Source of the DNA: Paenibacillus xylanilyticus
Lineage (GTDB): Bacteria; Bacillota; Bacilli; Paenibacillales; Paenibacillaceae
Reading direction: 5' to 3'
DNA: 64,000 bases
NCBI RefSeq assembly: GCF_009664365.1
Contig: NZ_CP044310.1
Span: 2,739,001-2,803,000 of the forward strand
Part shown: in pieces, positions 1-7,930 of the stretch
Layout of the letters: each line of letters opens with the position of its first letter
How positions within the stretch are numbered: the first letter of the stretch is position 1
Notes under the pieces: generated by a model
Told to the model about the DNA's origin: nothing
Databases searched by the model: none
The model's input: only the letters and a program-made list of their open reading frames with translations
Program-made: the position numbers and the translations under genes

Positions 1-907
1 ATAGGGTTGCCTGGCTATGCTTGACCACATTTGTAACGGCCTCTTTCAGACACATCCCCATCACATTTTCGTTAAGCTGAGAGGTGTCCTGCAGCTTGGG
101 GTTGCCATCCAGCTTGAACTCGATTGCAGCAGCCTTCAGGATCTGCTCGGCACGGTACAATTCATCAACCAGCTGTGTTCCGCGCATGGTCGTAACCATT
201 TCCCGAACTTCCTTGAGTGCTGTGCTTGCCGTTTGACGCAAGTCGTTTAGCTCCATCTCGGCTTGCTCGGGATTGACACGAAGCAGGCGTTTCGCCAGAT
301 CGGTTTTGAGGCCGATCAAAGAGAGTTTCTGTCCAAGGGTATCGTGCAGATCACGAGCGATTCGCTGGCGTTCTTCCATTTTGACCAGATCATCCAGTCG
401 TTTGTTGGCATTCTCCAGCTGTCCCTCCAACTGCTCCCGTTTGTTTTTGTTATAGGTGCTTACCGGAAGAAGAATGGATGCCATCAGACTGATGAATACA
501 AAAGGGAATTGACTAAGCAGCCGGGAGCTCTGAATGATAAACCCGTAATTTATGGTCAGAAAACTGGCCGCCAAATTGACCGTATAGAGCGTAATGAAGC
601 CAGCTTTATTTTTAATATTTCCAATGAAAAAAGCAAGAAACAGCGAGAAATACGCATAATCATAGGCGATTGTCATGGTAATCGAAATGGCAATCAGAAA
701 ACCGATCCACATATATACCTGCCAGCCCTTGGTGATGAAGGCGAGTAAATAACAGACAAAGAAGACTAGAATGATCACAATTCCTGTCACTAGAGTCCAT
801 AGTTTTGAGTATTGCGAAATATAATAGAAGGGCAGGATGAAAAAGACGAGCCACACGTACGGATTCAATCCTGTATTTTTATAAAAGAGCTGCATCCACT
901 TTTGAAT
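1..907 (-). CDS. desK: DesK-type membrane sensor histidine kinase (C-terminus beyond window)
   Basis: Thermosensor kinase that in Bacillus phosphorylates DesR to induce the desaturase when membranes stiffen. The reverse strand encodes about five hydrophobic segments (roughly residues 16-135) followed by a HisKA_3 dimerisation helix with RQRIARDLHDTLGQ (phosphoacceptor His) and then the start of the ATPase domain (N-box ENVMGMCLKEAVTNVVKH). The reading frame is open to base 1, so the protein is cut by the window edge. It lies 99 bases downstream of des on the same strand, the des-desK order known from B. subtilis. The start is odd: a very good AAGGAGGAG (915-923) is 7 bases before an in-frame ATT at 907, while the first in-frame ATG (893-895) is 19 bases away. 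I place the start at ATT 907; ATG 895 is the conservative choice. Confidence 0.88.
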   Translation of the reverse strand, partial: MQKWMQLFYKNTGLNPYVWLVFFILPFYYISQYSKLWTLVTGIVIILVFFVCYLLAFITKGWQVYMWIGFLIAISITMTIAYDYAYFSLFLAFFIGNIKNKAGFITLYTVNLAASFLTINYGFIIQSSRLLSQFPFVFISLMASILLPVSTYNKNKREQLEGQLENANKRLDDLVKMEERQRIARDLHDTLGQKLSLIGLKTDLAKRLLRVNPEQAEMELNDLRQTASTALKEVREMVTTMRGTQLVDELYRAEQILKAAAIEFKLDGNPKLQDTSQLNENVMGMCLKEAVTNVVKHSQATL

Positions 908-1006
908 GAAAATTCTCCTCCTTGCACGACTTTGCGCTGTATTCCAACTTTAGCCTGACTGTAGCATGACTTCAGCCTGAATACAAGAAAACGAATCCGA
1001 CAGAGT

Positions 1007-2065
1007 TTAAGGCTTCTCTGTCAGACCCGCTTGATTGGTTACGCGTATAGGTGGCTGAGTATAAGGTTTGCGATATGCCGATTTGATTTCCTTGAAGCTT
1101 ATAAATCGTTTGGATTCCTCATCCCACAGACGGAAGCGAAGGGCTGCGAGACTGGAACGAAGGGTAATGGTCGTTGCCTTTTGCAACGGTGGCGTCGCAT
1201 TATGTGCCTCTTCCAGGTAATAGTTCGGTACACGCGGACTCAGGTGATGCACATGGTGGAATCCGATATTACCGCTGATCCATTGCAGCAGCTTCGGCAG
1301 CTTGTAGTATGAACTGCCTTCCACAGCAGCCTTGACGTAACTCCATTCATCCTCATGTTCGAAGTAGGTGTCTTCAAACTGATGCTGAACGTAGAACAGC
1401 CAGATGCCGAAGAAGCCGGAGAAGAAAAAGACAGGTGCCTGCACCATAACAAAGGCCTGCCATCCGACCAACCAGGACATGAATGCATAAAGTGCAACGA
1501 TCAATACCGTAGTCAGATGTGTGTTGATGCGTTCTTTGCGACGAGCAGCCTTGCGGTTAAAACGATATGCAAGCAGGAATACATAGATTGGACCGAGGCC
1601 AAACATAACAAACGGATTACGATAGATGCGATACCACAGCCGTCCCCAAGGGGATGCTGCCTTGTATTCTTCAACTGTCATGACCCAGATATCGCCGACT
1701 CCGCGTTTGTCGAGATTGCTGCTGGTGGCATGGTGGATGGAATGCTCCGCTTTCCATTGTTGGTAGGGAGTAAGGGTCAAGACGCCCGTAATGGTACCCA
1801 GAATGTCATTGGCGCGTTTGTTTTTGAAAAAGGAACCGTGACAGCAGTCATGAAAAATAATAAAGGTTCGAAGTACAAATCCGGATGCGACCAAGGCAAT
1901 CGGGAAGGTTAGCCAATACGAAACGGATAAGCTGTAATAAGCGGCGGCCCACAATAAGAAGAGTGGAAGGATCGTATTTATAATTTGTCGGATACTTAAT
2001 CGTAGATCGTTTTTCTCGTAAGGGGTAACTTCTTTTTTCAGTGCCATCTCTTTTGCTCTGCTCAT
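1007..2065 (-). CDS. des: Acyl-lipid fatty acid desaturase
   Basis: Integral membrane di-iron desaturase that introduces a cis double bond into phospholipid acyl chains, restoring fluidity in the cold. All three histidine boxes are present: HDCCH (residues 72-76), HSIHH (108-112) and GFHHVHH near residue 275, between hydrophobic segments. The length from the chosen start is 352 residues, the usual size for this family. An upstream in-frame start at 2098 exists, but AAGGAGG sits 10 bases before the ATG at 2065, which decides the start. desK follows on the same strand, so expression is probably controlled by DesK/DesR; a perfect palindrome suited to a dimeric regulator lies upstream at 2229-2242. 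Confidence 0.95.
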   Translation of the reverse strand: MSRAKEMALKKEVTPYEKNDLRLSIRQIINTILPLFLLWAAAYYSLSVSYWLTFPIALVASGFVLRTFIIFHDCCHGSFFKNKRANDILGTITGVLTLTPYQQWKAEHSIHHATSSNLDKRGVGDIWVMTVEEYKAASPWGRLWYRIYRNPFVMFGLGPIYVFLLAYRFNRKAARRKERINTHLTTVLIVALYAFMSWLVGWQAFVMVQAPVFFFSGFFGIWLFYVQHQFEDTYFEHEDEWSYVKAAVEGSSYYKLPKLLQWISGNIGFHHVHHLSPRVPNYYLEEAHNATPPLQKATTITLRSSLAALRFRLWDEESKRFISFKEIKSAYRKPYTQPPIRVTNQAGLTEKP

Positions 2066-2228
2066 GAATGATAGTCCTCCTTCAGTCGTTATAACCAAGC
2101 ACGGCTATAACCCGGCGTTTCCCAAATGTGTCTTGGAGGGAAGCGTTTTTATCATTGTAAAAGAATCCATTTCATCCGGTAAGTCATAAACGTCAGCCAT
2201 CTGTAATGATGAATATCAAGGATGACAC

Positions 2229-2242
2229 ATGACATTTGTCAT
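2229..2242. promoter_or_regulatory. Palindromic operator candidate (DesR-like) upstream of des
   Basis: ATGACA-TT-TGTCAT, a perfect 6-2-6 inverted repeat, with a further ATGACA-like half site immediately to its left (2222-2227). It is 164 bases upstream of the des start and 196 upstream of the divergent YitT gene. A palindrome of this size fits a NarL/LuxR-type dimer such as DesR. The assignment to DesR is inferred from position. Confidence 0.45.
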
Positions 2243-2301
2243 GGTTCGAATCTAGTTCGAGCTCCGGATTCAGCTGCCCAGAAGGCAATTAACCGAATCC
2301 T

Positions 2302-2342
2302 TTGCACATTTCGTGCAACAATTTGTATTATGTATACAAATT
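2302..2342. promoter_or_regulatory. Two adjacent inverted repeats in the yitT upstream region
   Basis: TTGCAC-ATTTC-GTGCAA (2302-2318; 6-bp arms) is directly followed by a 9-bp-arm repeat, AATTTGTAT with ATACAAATT around a 5-base spacer (2320-2342). Both have 5-base spacers and lack a U-tract, so they look like operators and not terminators. A TAGAAT -10-like box follows at 2358. The binding protein is unknown. Confidence 0.4.
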
Positions 2343-2437
2343 TTGCTGGTGACATGGTAGAATCTATCATTGTGAGTGCACATGACAACTTATGAGCCTG
2401 ATGGATAGGTTGATTTCTGAAGGATTGGAAGGAATAC

Positions 2438-3280
2438 ATGATGAAGAAACGAATAACGGATATTTTATTTATTATGGCGGGGGCATTTTTATTTGCCCTG
2501 GCAGTGAATCTGTTCGTCATTCCAAATGATCTTGCTGAGGGTGGCGTAACGGGGATCACCATTATTTTGTATTATCTGTTCGAATGGTCACCAGGTTTAA
2601 TGAACTTGATTCTGAACGGGATTTTGTTAATTGTGGGTTACCGGTTTCTGGACAAGACCACAACGGTATACACCATTATTGCAGTGGTATTCAATTCCTT
2701 GTTCTTGCATCTGACCGAGAGCTGGACAATCGATTCGCATGAGCTGTGGATCAATACGATTTTTGGGGGACTATTTGCTGGTCTCGGGATTGGTTTGATT
2801 GTGAGAGTTGGCGGCACAACCGCAGGAACCGTCATCTTGGCGAGACTCGCCAATAAGTATCTGGATTGGAACATCAGCTATGGACTTCTGTTTTTTGATC
2901 TGATCGTGGCGTTCTCCTCTTTCTTCATTATCGGGGCACAGGGACTCATGTGTACGATTGTCATGCTGTTTGTTGGAACCAAAACGATGGAGTTTATTAT
3001 CGAAGGGCTGAATCCAAAAAAGGCGGTTACCATCATCTCGACAAAGCAGGATGCGATTGCGAAGCAGGTCATCGAGAAAATGGATCGCGGTGTAACGGTT
3101 CTGTCGGGCCATGGTTACTATACGAAAACACCGAAAGAAATTCTCTATATTGTCATTAGCAAACAGGAAGTTCCCATGTTGAAGAAAATTGTACGTGCTG
3201 AGGATGAGATCGCGTTTATCACGATTCACGATGTTCGCGACGTGTTCGGTGAAGGATTTATCGAACTATCCAAAACCTAA
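2438..3280 (+). CDS. YitT family membrane protein (DUF161/DUF2179)
   Basis: A 280-residue integral membrane protein of the YitT family. The first 150-170 residues hold about five hydrophobic helices beginning ITDILFIMAGAFLFALAVN, followed by a soluble DUF2179 domain (from about residue 215: GVTVLSGHGYYTKTPKEILY). The molecular role of the family is not established; several paralogues per genome are usual in Bacillota. GGAAGG precedes the start ATG at 2438 (a second ATG follows directly). It is divergent from des and ends at a strong terminator, so it is monocistronic. Confidence 0.9.
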   Translation: MMKKRITDILFIMAGAFLFALAVNLFVIPNDLAEGGVTGITIILYYLFEWSPGLMNLILNGILLIVGYRFLDKTTTVYTIIAVVFNSLFLHLTESWTIDSHELWINTIFGGLFAGLGIGLIVRVGGTTAGTVILARLANKYLDWNISYGLLFFDLIVAFSSFFIIGAQGLMCTIVMLFVGTKTMEFIIEGLNPKKAVTIISTKQDAIAKQVIEKMDRGVTVLSGHGYYTKTPKEILYIVISKQEVPMLKKIVRAEDEIAFITIHDVRDVFGEGFIELSKT

Positions 3281-3293
3281 TATATAAGGAAGT

Positions 3294-3328
3294 AAAACCG
3301 GAGGCATCATGCCCCCGGTTTTTTTGGT
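3294..3328 (+). terminator. Rho-independent terminator of the YitT-family gene
   Basis: AACCGG-GGCAT stem closing with ATGCC-CCGGTT, followed by seven T residues, 14 bases after the stop codon. Confidence 0.85.
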
Positions 3329-3330
3329 AC

Positions 3331-3360
3331 TAAGAAAGCCCTTCTCCATCGAGAAGGGCT
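3331..3360 (-). terminator. Terminator of the minus-strand small CDS
   Basis: Perfect 10-bp stem AGCCCTTCTC / GAGAAGGGCT with CATC loop at 3337-3360. On the minus strand it is followed by TTTCTT, which fits termination of the small gene at 3372-3536 and separates it from the convergent YitT gene. Confidence 0.75.
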
Positions 3361-3371
3361 GAAGATTATTA

Positions 3372-3536
3372 TTAATGATGATTTCTTTTTTTGATTACAC
3401 CATATTTAACAGTAACATGACAGTGCTTTTTAACCTTGGTGGGAACATATTTGATTTTAGTTACACAAGTTTTGGTGATCTTTTTGTAATAACATTTCGT
3501 TACGGGTGGATGACATCTATGCTTCTTTCTGTTCAT
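3372..3536 (-). CDS. Small Cys/Lys/His-rich protein, 54 residues
   Basis: A short gene missed by size cut-offs. It has an ideal CAGGAGGGG ribosome binding site 6 bases before the ATG at 3536 and its own terminator hairpin 12 bases after the stop. The product is very basic (about 14 Lys and 3 Arg), with four Cys (residues 8, 15, 24, 39), five His including HH at the C-terminus, and loose repeats of a VTK/ITK/TKV type separated by aromatic residues. No signal peptide or membrane segment is visible. Lys/Tyr/Cys-rich low-complexity proteins of this size are common among spore coat proteins, so a coat or metal-binding structural role is possible; I do not recognise the family. Confidence 0.7.
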   Translation of the reverse strand: MNRKKHRCHPPVTKCYYKKITKTCVTKIKYVPTKVKKHCHVTVKYGVIKKRNHH

Positions 3537-3795
3537 TGCGACCCCTCCTGACTAGTGATAGTTCATTCTATGTAAGGGTCATCATTTCGGAAACATATAA
3601 ACGTCTAAAATAGAAACATTAGACTTTTTGGAAGGCTAGATTTATTTTTTTAGTTATTTTACCAAGTGAGTTAGATCACACTCAGGAGATATATAGAAAT
3701 ATAAAATAAATATGGGATAATATTCTATATATTGCTAAGCAAGAAAAGATGTATTGAAATAGAAACATATCATTTCCATAAAAGGAGAGATTGCT

Positions 3796-5370
3796 ATAAC
3801 AAAACGCCCTCTGGTTAGTACATTATTTATATTTTTTATATTAATCGTATTGTTATGGGGGAATTTTGTATCGAGACACCATGTAAAAGAGTTAACTTTT
3901 GAGAGTATAGATTCGATTGCTACATTTGGATTTGTGTCTAAGACTAGCACTGAAAACGCTGAGTATTACTTTAACACCACTAACGATTCTCATAACAAAG
4001 CATTTGTAAATCAAACGGAAATTATTATCCGAAATATGCAGGATTATCTGGATATTCCCCGTAAGGAGAAAACAATTCAAATTTATCTCAATAGAGATGG
4101 TGAAGTCCCCTTTAATAATAGTTTGACCCGTATAGTTGTGTCTGAAGACCGGGAAAATTCTCAAGGTGCAATCGTAAGTTATTTGAGTGATTATAAACTT
4201 CCTGCTTGGTTATGTGTTGGATTGGAATTATATTGGCAAGATGATAGGGAAGAGGGTGAGTCCCCTGAGCTATTCGTAGGAAGCATCCGTAAATGGATTG
4301 AGACAGCAAAATCTTGGGAATATCCAGATTTCGGGGATGCATGGTTTATCCCGAATTATCTCGAAGAAGAAATTGTAGGAGAAGCACAACAGATTGCCCT
4401 AATGTTTATTCAATATCTGGATCAAGAGAAACAGTTAGAATCTGTTGTAGATATATTTTTGAAGGATCGAAATGAAGACTTAAATCTATTAGGACAATAC
4501 TGGAGTGAATTTATCGAAACTCCTAACACTGCTATGGATACAAGTTATCGTTATATATTCTCATATGAAGAGATTTGGTTTGAAGTTCATACAGGTAAAG
4601 TCAACGCGAGATATAAGAAAGAAGACTGGAATCATCGACAGGTGGTTGAGTATCAAAACTATTTGAATCAAGGTGTTCGTTATGTAGAAAATTGGATGAA
4701 TTACACATTGAATTATCCGCTGACGTTTACAATCTATCCACATAAAAATGCTTATAAGCCTAATTATGGTGGCCTCACATACCAATCAGGAGATGATTAC
4801 GCAATTGAGTTGTATCAGGTCTTCGAAGTTCCACCTTACAGAGCAGTACATGAGACTGTTCACGCAATAACTTTTCAAATGGGGATGTTTTCGGATTTCT
4901 ATCCTTTAACAGAAGGGCTTGCTGAAGCTTTAATGTATGAATTTGAGGCAGAGAAACGGCTTTATGTTTACAACAAGTCTAAAGAGGATCTCATTTTCGC
5001 ATATGAAAGAAGAAACGAAAATGCCCTACTCTATAACGTAATTCAAAATTATGAAAAATACTCTGGACAATCATATCAACCATCTAACCCCATAGATTTA
5101 ATAGCAGTGATGCACGTGTGGGCTAATATGGCCTCTAGGAAAGGATGGGAAAATCCATTGGACTCTCTCAAATATAAAGCAGTAGATCCAGATTACAACG
5201 AAGATCTGAATGATTATAACAAAGCAGCTTCATTCGTCCATTATTTAATTCAAACCTATGGAAAAGAAAAATTTATGGTGATTTACACCGATATGACAAA
5301 AGTTAAAGAAACATACAATGTTGGTTTGGATAGTTTAATACAAGAATGGAAAAATTTTTTGAACGATTAG
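3796..5370 (+). CDS. Membrane-anchored gluzincin (HExxH) metalloprotease-like protein
   Basis: The C-terminal half carries a zinc protease signature: HETVH at about residues 352-356, and after about 18 residues TEGLAE, giving the second-shell/third-ligand Glu of gluzincins (peptidase MA/M1-like). The substrate is unknown; the N-terminal half (about 200 residues) matches nothing I recognise. Start: the first conventional codon is TTG at 3850 with no ribosome binding site. Upstream in frame lies GGAG (3784-3787), then ATA at 3796 opening MTKRPLVSTLFIFFILIVLL, a basic N-terminus plus a perfect signal anchor. I therefore extend to the ATA. The gene is clearly more AT-rich than its neighbours and stands alone, which suggests acquisition by transfer. 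Confidence 0.8.
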   Translation: MTKRPLVSTLFIFFILIVLLWGNFVSRHHVKELTFESIDSIATFGFVSKTSTENAEYYFNTTNDSHNKAFVNQTEIIIRNMQDYLDIPRKEKTIQIYLNRDGEVPFNNSLTRIVVSEDRENSQGAIVSYLSDYKLPAWLCVGLELYWQDDREEGESPELFVGSIRKWIETAKSWEYPDFGDAWFIPNYLEEEIVGEAQQIALMFIQYLDQEKQLESVVDIFLKDRNEDLNLLGQYWSEFIETPNTAMDTSYRYIFSYEEIWFEVHTGKVNARYKKEDWNHRQVVEYQNYLNQGVRYVENWMNYTLNYPLTFTIYPHKNAYKPNYGGLTYQSGDDYAIELYQVFEVPPYRAVHETVHAITFQMGMFSDFYPLTEGLAEALMYEFEAEKRLYVYNKSKEDLIFAYERRNENALLYNVIQNYEKYSGQSYQPSNPIDLIAVMHVWANMASRKGWENPLDSLKYKAVDPDYNEDLNDYNKAASFVHYLIQTYGKEKFMVIYTDMTKVKETYNVGLDSLIQEWKNFLND

Positions 5371-5393
5371 CCTCAATTATGTATGGGGTTAGG

Positions 5394-5440
5394 GGGATTG
5401 GAAAGGAACCCGTTGGGAACCAACCAATCCTTTTTTGTCT
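5394..5440 (+). terminator. Terminator after the gluzincin gene
   Basis: GGATTGG pairs with CCAATCC, with an inner GGAACCC/GGGAACC pairing, followed by TTTTTT. Confidence 0.7.
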
Positions 5441-5474
5441 ATTTACTTGGTGGAATAGAATAATGATCTCAATA

Positions 5475-6059
5475 CTACCCGTACATGTGTCTCTCAACTT
5501 CGGCTAGAGCCACATTCACATCTTCCTCTGAATTATCGATATAAACGACGGACGAAGCAGGCAGCGGCCAGGCCACTTGCTTGCGGGCAAGGGAAGCGGT
5601 GAAGGTATCCCAGTTAGCCAGCTTGTATTCATCAAGAGGAGATTGTCTTGCCACAATCCGCTTGTGATACAACTCTTCGTTTGCCAAATAAATGTACGCT
5701 ACGCGGACATCCGTATCTTCCAATGAACGCCCGATTCGGCCGAGCTCTTGCTCAATCCAATTCGTTGTTTCGGTTTCTTTGGTAAACGGTCCGACAACCA
5801 CGGTATCGATTCCTAATTGAACGTTATCCAGTGCCGCATCCATTGTAATGCGATATCCCAGATCACGACATAAGCGTTTGTATTCAGGTGAATCCCGGTC
5901 AGATGGATCCAGTCCCTGAAGCGTCATGATTGCCTCGGCTGCCGGGCGGAGCAGGATATCCATATCGAAGAAGGCCGCCTTATATTTGCGGGAAAGGGCT
6001 TTGGCCAGGGTCGTTTTGCCGCTGCCGGCACCGCCGAGAAAGAAAATCAGTTTACTCAT
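5475..6059 (-). CDS. P-loop NTPase, shikimate/nucleoside kinase-like (AAA_33 type)
   Basis: 194-residue cytosolic P-loop protein. The N-terminus MSKLIFFLGGAGSGKTTLAKAL carries a Walker A motif (GGAGSGKT, residues 9-16) directly after the first strand, the layout of small-molecule kinases and zeta-toxin-like kinases; an Asp (FDMD) follows the next strand. The substrate cannot be read from sequence. AAGGAGG lies 9 bases before the ATG at 6059; the GTG nine bases further upstream is too close to it. No partner gene is adjacent. Confidence 0.8.
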   Translation of the reverse strand: MSKLIFFLGGAGSGKTTLAKALSRKYKAAFFDMDILLRPAAEAIMTLQGLDPSDRDSPEYKRLCRDLGYRITMDAALDNVQLGIDTVVVGPFTKETETTNWIEQELGRIGRSLEDTDVRVAYIYLANEELYHKRIVARQSPLDEYKLANWDTFTASLARKQVAWPLPASSVVYIDNSEEDVNVALAEVERHMYG

Positions 6060-6141
6060 GAGAGTCACCCTCCTTAATAGAGTTATTTTATCACAAAGCA
6101 GATCGAAACGATGGATAGACAGAAAAGGAAGAATAAGGTAG

Positions 6142-6170
6142 TATAATACCTAGATTTACTATACATAGGT
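6142..6170 (+). promoter_or_regulatory. Promoter and operator candidate of the padR operon
   Basis: TATAAT at 6142-6147 is directly followed by an interrupted inverted repeat ACCTA (6148-6152)...TAGGT (6166-6170). An operator overlapping the transcription start fits PadR autorepression. Confidence 0.5.
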
Positions 6171-6214
6171 TTCCGATGTAATTAATTGAATGACAGGGAA
6201 GGAGGAGAATTCAT

Positions 6215-6550
6215 ATGAATGTAAACAAACAAATGATTAAAGGAAGTACTGAAACTCTAATTTTGACGTTATTGCACAATCAGCCCCTTTACGGTTATGA
6301 ATTAATCAAGGAACTTCATCGACAATCGGAAGGTGTATTTAATTTGAAAGAAGGCACATTATATCCCATCCTCCATGCCATGGAGATTGAAGGTTGGGTG
6401 GAATCCTATTGGATGGAGGTAGATGGCCGAAAACGTAAATACTATTCCATTCGAGACAAAGGTGTGGAGGCATTGCAGCACAAAAAGACGGAGTGGCTTT
6501 TATTCAGACGTGCTGTGGATCGTGTACTTGGGGAGGGAGGCTTAACATGA
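6215..6550 (+). CDS. PadR family transcriptional regulator
   Basis: 111-residue winged-helix repressor. The N-terminal PadR domain is typical: ETLILTLLHNQPLYGYELIKEL, then EGTLYPILHAMEIEGWVES and GRKRKYYSIRDKG (wing). The ATG at 6215 has an excellent GGAGGAG. Its stop overlaps the next ATG by four bases (ATGA), so the two proteins are translationally coupled, the standard PadR plus permease-prefix-domain arrangement. It probably represses its own operon in response to an envelope signal or ligand that is not evident here. Confidence 0.93.
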   Translation: MNVNKQMIKGSTETLILTLLHNQPLYGYELIKELHRQSEGVFNLKEGTLYPILHAMEIEGWVESYWMEVDGRKRKYYSIRDKGVEALQHKKTEWLLFRRAVDRVLGEGGLT

Positions 6551-7884
6551 CAGATCAGCATGATAAGATTAAACGTTATCTGGACGAGATGTGCAGTCAA
6601 GTCAAAGCTCGTGAAGTACATACTGATCTGCGTGATGAATTGGGAAACCACATAAGAGAAATGATGCTGGACAAGGAACAGGAGGGTTTAACTCAGGAAG
6701 AGGCTGCCGCGTATGCCATAGAGCAAATGGGTGATCCCTCTGCAGTAGGAAAGAGCATGCACAAGCTACACAGTCATCGGGTGCATTGGGGGCTGATCAT
6801 CGGATTGATCAGTTTAGCCATCGTTAGCCTGTTTCTGATGTGGATTTTTACAAGCAATGTCACAAATACAATGTACCAATCCATGTATAACAATCATGTG
6901 GTATACACTATCATAGGCATTATACTTATGTCTTTCTTTATGTTCTTTGATTATCGCAGATGGAAAAGATCTGCTTGGTGGATCTATGTCCTGCTTAATA
7001 CCATATTGTGGATCAATCTGATGATATCTCCTAGCTTATTTGGGACTACCAGATTCATGACCGGATATGGATTTGTATTAGATCTGACCACAGCTGCAAT
7101 GTGGGTATTACCACTTGCCATTGGTGCTATTTTGATGGATAAGCTTCGTTTCAATTTTGGTGTGCAAACCATCTTATCCTATATAGCGATGGTGGCGTTA
7201 CCGGCAGCTCTGTTGTTTCAAATATCGGATTGGGTACGCCTTGTGATGTTCGGGATTATTTCACTAGTATTATTTGGTTGGATCACGCGTAAATGGCTCT
7301 ATACAGTCATAGCAACAGTTATAACTGCATGTATCGGATTTTTGTTGTTGCTCACAACGGATTCTTACAATCGTTTGGATAGATTCTCGGTTGTGTTCAA
7401 TCTTGATGATGACCCAATGGGAAATGGCTACTACAACCATTCCATCATGGGCATCCTTCAATCAGCCGGATGGTGGGGTAATGGACTCGATACACCATTT
7501 GACAGGTTTAAAACCAGTTATTTTGATTACCCAGGTGTACTGCTCATCGATGTGTTTGGCTGGGCAGGGGGAATAGGGCTATTGGTGGCTATCATCTGGT
7601 TTGTTGCAAGTATGGTGAAGACGCTTCCTCGCATTCGGGATGACTTTGGTCGGATGATTATCGTCATGATTACGTCCATGTTTGCACTGCAAATGGTTTA
7701 TTCGCTGGCAATGACCACGGGTAGAGTTCCGATTTTAAGTGTGGTCTTTCCTTTTATAGGATACGGCAACCATCTCATCTTTGATTATGCCATGATGGGA
7801 TTGCTACTTGGAGTGTATCGCCGCAAAGACACCGTTTCACTTAAGAACAATAAAAGCCGACCAACGACGACACCAATACAATGA
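6547..7884 (+). CDS. Permease-prefix (HAAS) domain protein with FtsW/RodA-like membrane domain
   Basis: 445 residues. The N-terminal 75 residues form the HAAS/permease-prefix helical domain (KIKRYLDEMCSQVKAREVHTDLRDELGNHI, then a QMGDP turn). About ten hydrophobic helices follow, with a loop (near YYNHSIMGILQSAGWWGNG, about residue 300) that recalls FtsW/RodA/SpoVE proteins. HAAS domains are thought to interact with the co-encoded PadR protein. Coupled by a 4-base overlap to padR. The reading frame extends upstream to 6493 inside padR, but the ATG at 6547 with GGGAGG is the real start. Role in cell-wall synthesis is plausible, not shown. Confidence 0.85.
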   Translation: MTDQHDKIKRYLDEMCSQVKAREVHTDLRDELGNHIREMMLDKEQEGLTQEEAAAYAIEQMGDPSAVGKSMHKLHSHRVHWGLIIGLISLAIVSLFLMWIFTSNVTNTMYQSMYNNHVVYTIIGIILMSFFMFFDYRRWKRSAWWIYVLLNTILWINLMISPSLFGTTRFMTGYGFVLDLTTAAMWVLPLAIGAILMDKLRFNFGVQTILSYIAMVALPAALLFQISDWVRLVMFGIISLVLFGWITRKWLYTVIATVITACIGFLLLLTTDSYNRLDRFSVVFNLDDDPMGNGYYNHSIMGILQSAGWWGNGLDTPFDRFKTSYFDYPGVLLIDVFGWAGGIGLLVAIIWFVASMVKTLPRIRDDFGRMIIVMITSMFALQMVYSLAMTTGRVPILSVVFPFIGYGNHLIFDYAMMGLLLGVYRRKDTVSLKNNKSRPTTTPIQ

Positions 7885-7930
7885 GCAGATCTATTATCAT
7901 GCAGACATTAATAAAATGGTAACTTGCCTT

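Noticed and set aside
1355..1912. 185-codon plus-strand frame inside des
   Set aside because: Antisense shadow of a desaturase with all three histidine boxes; no ribosome binding site.
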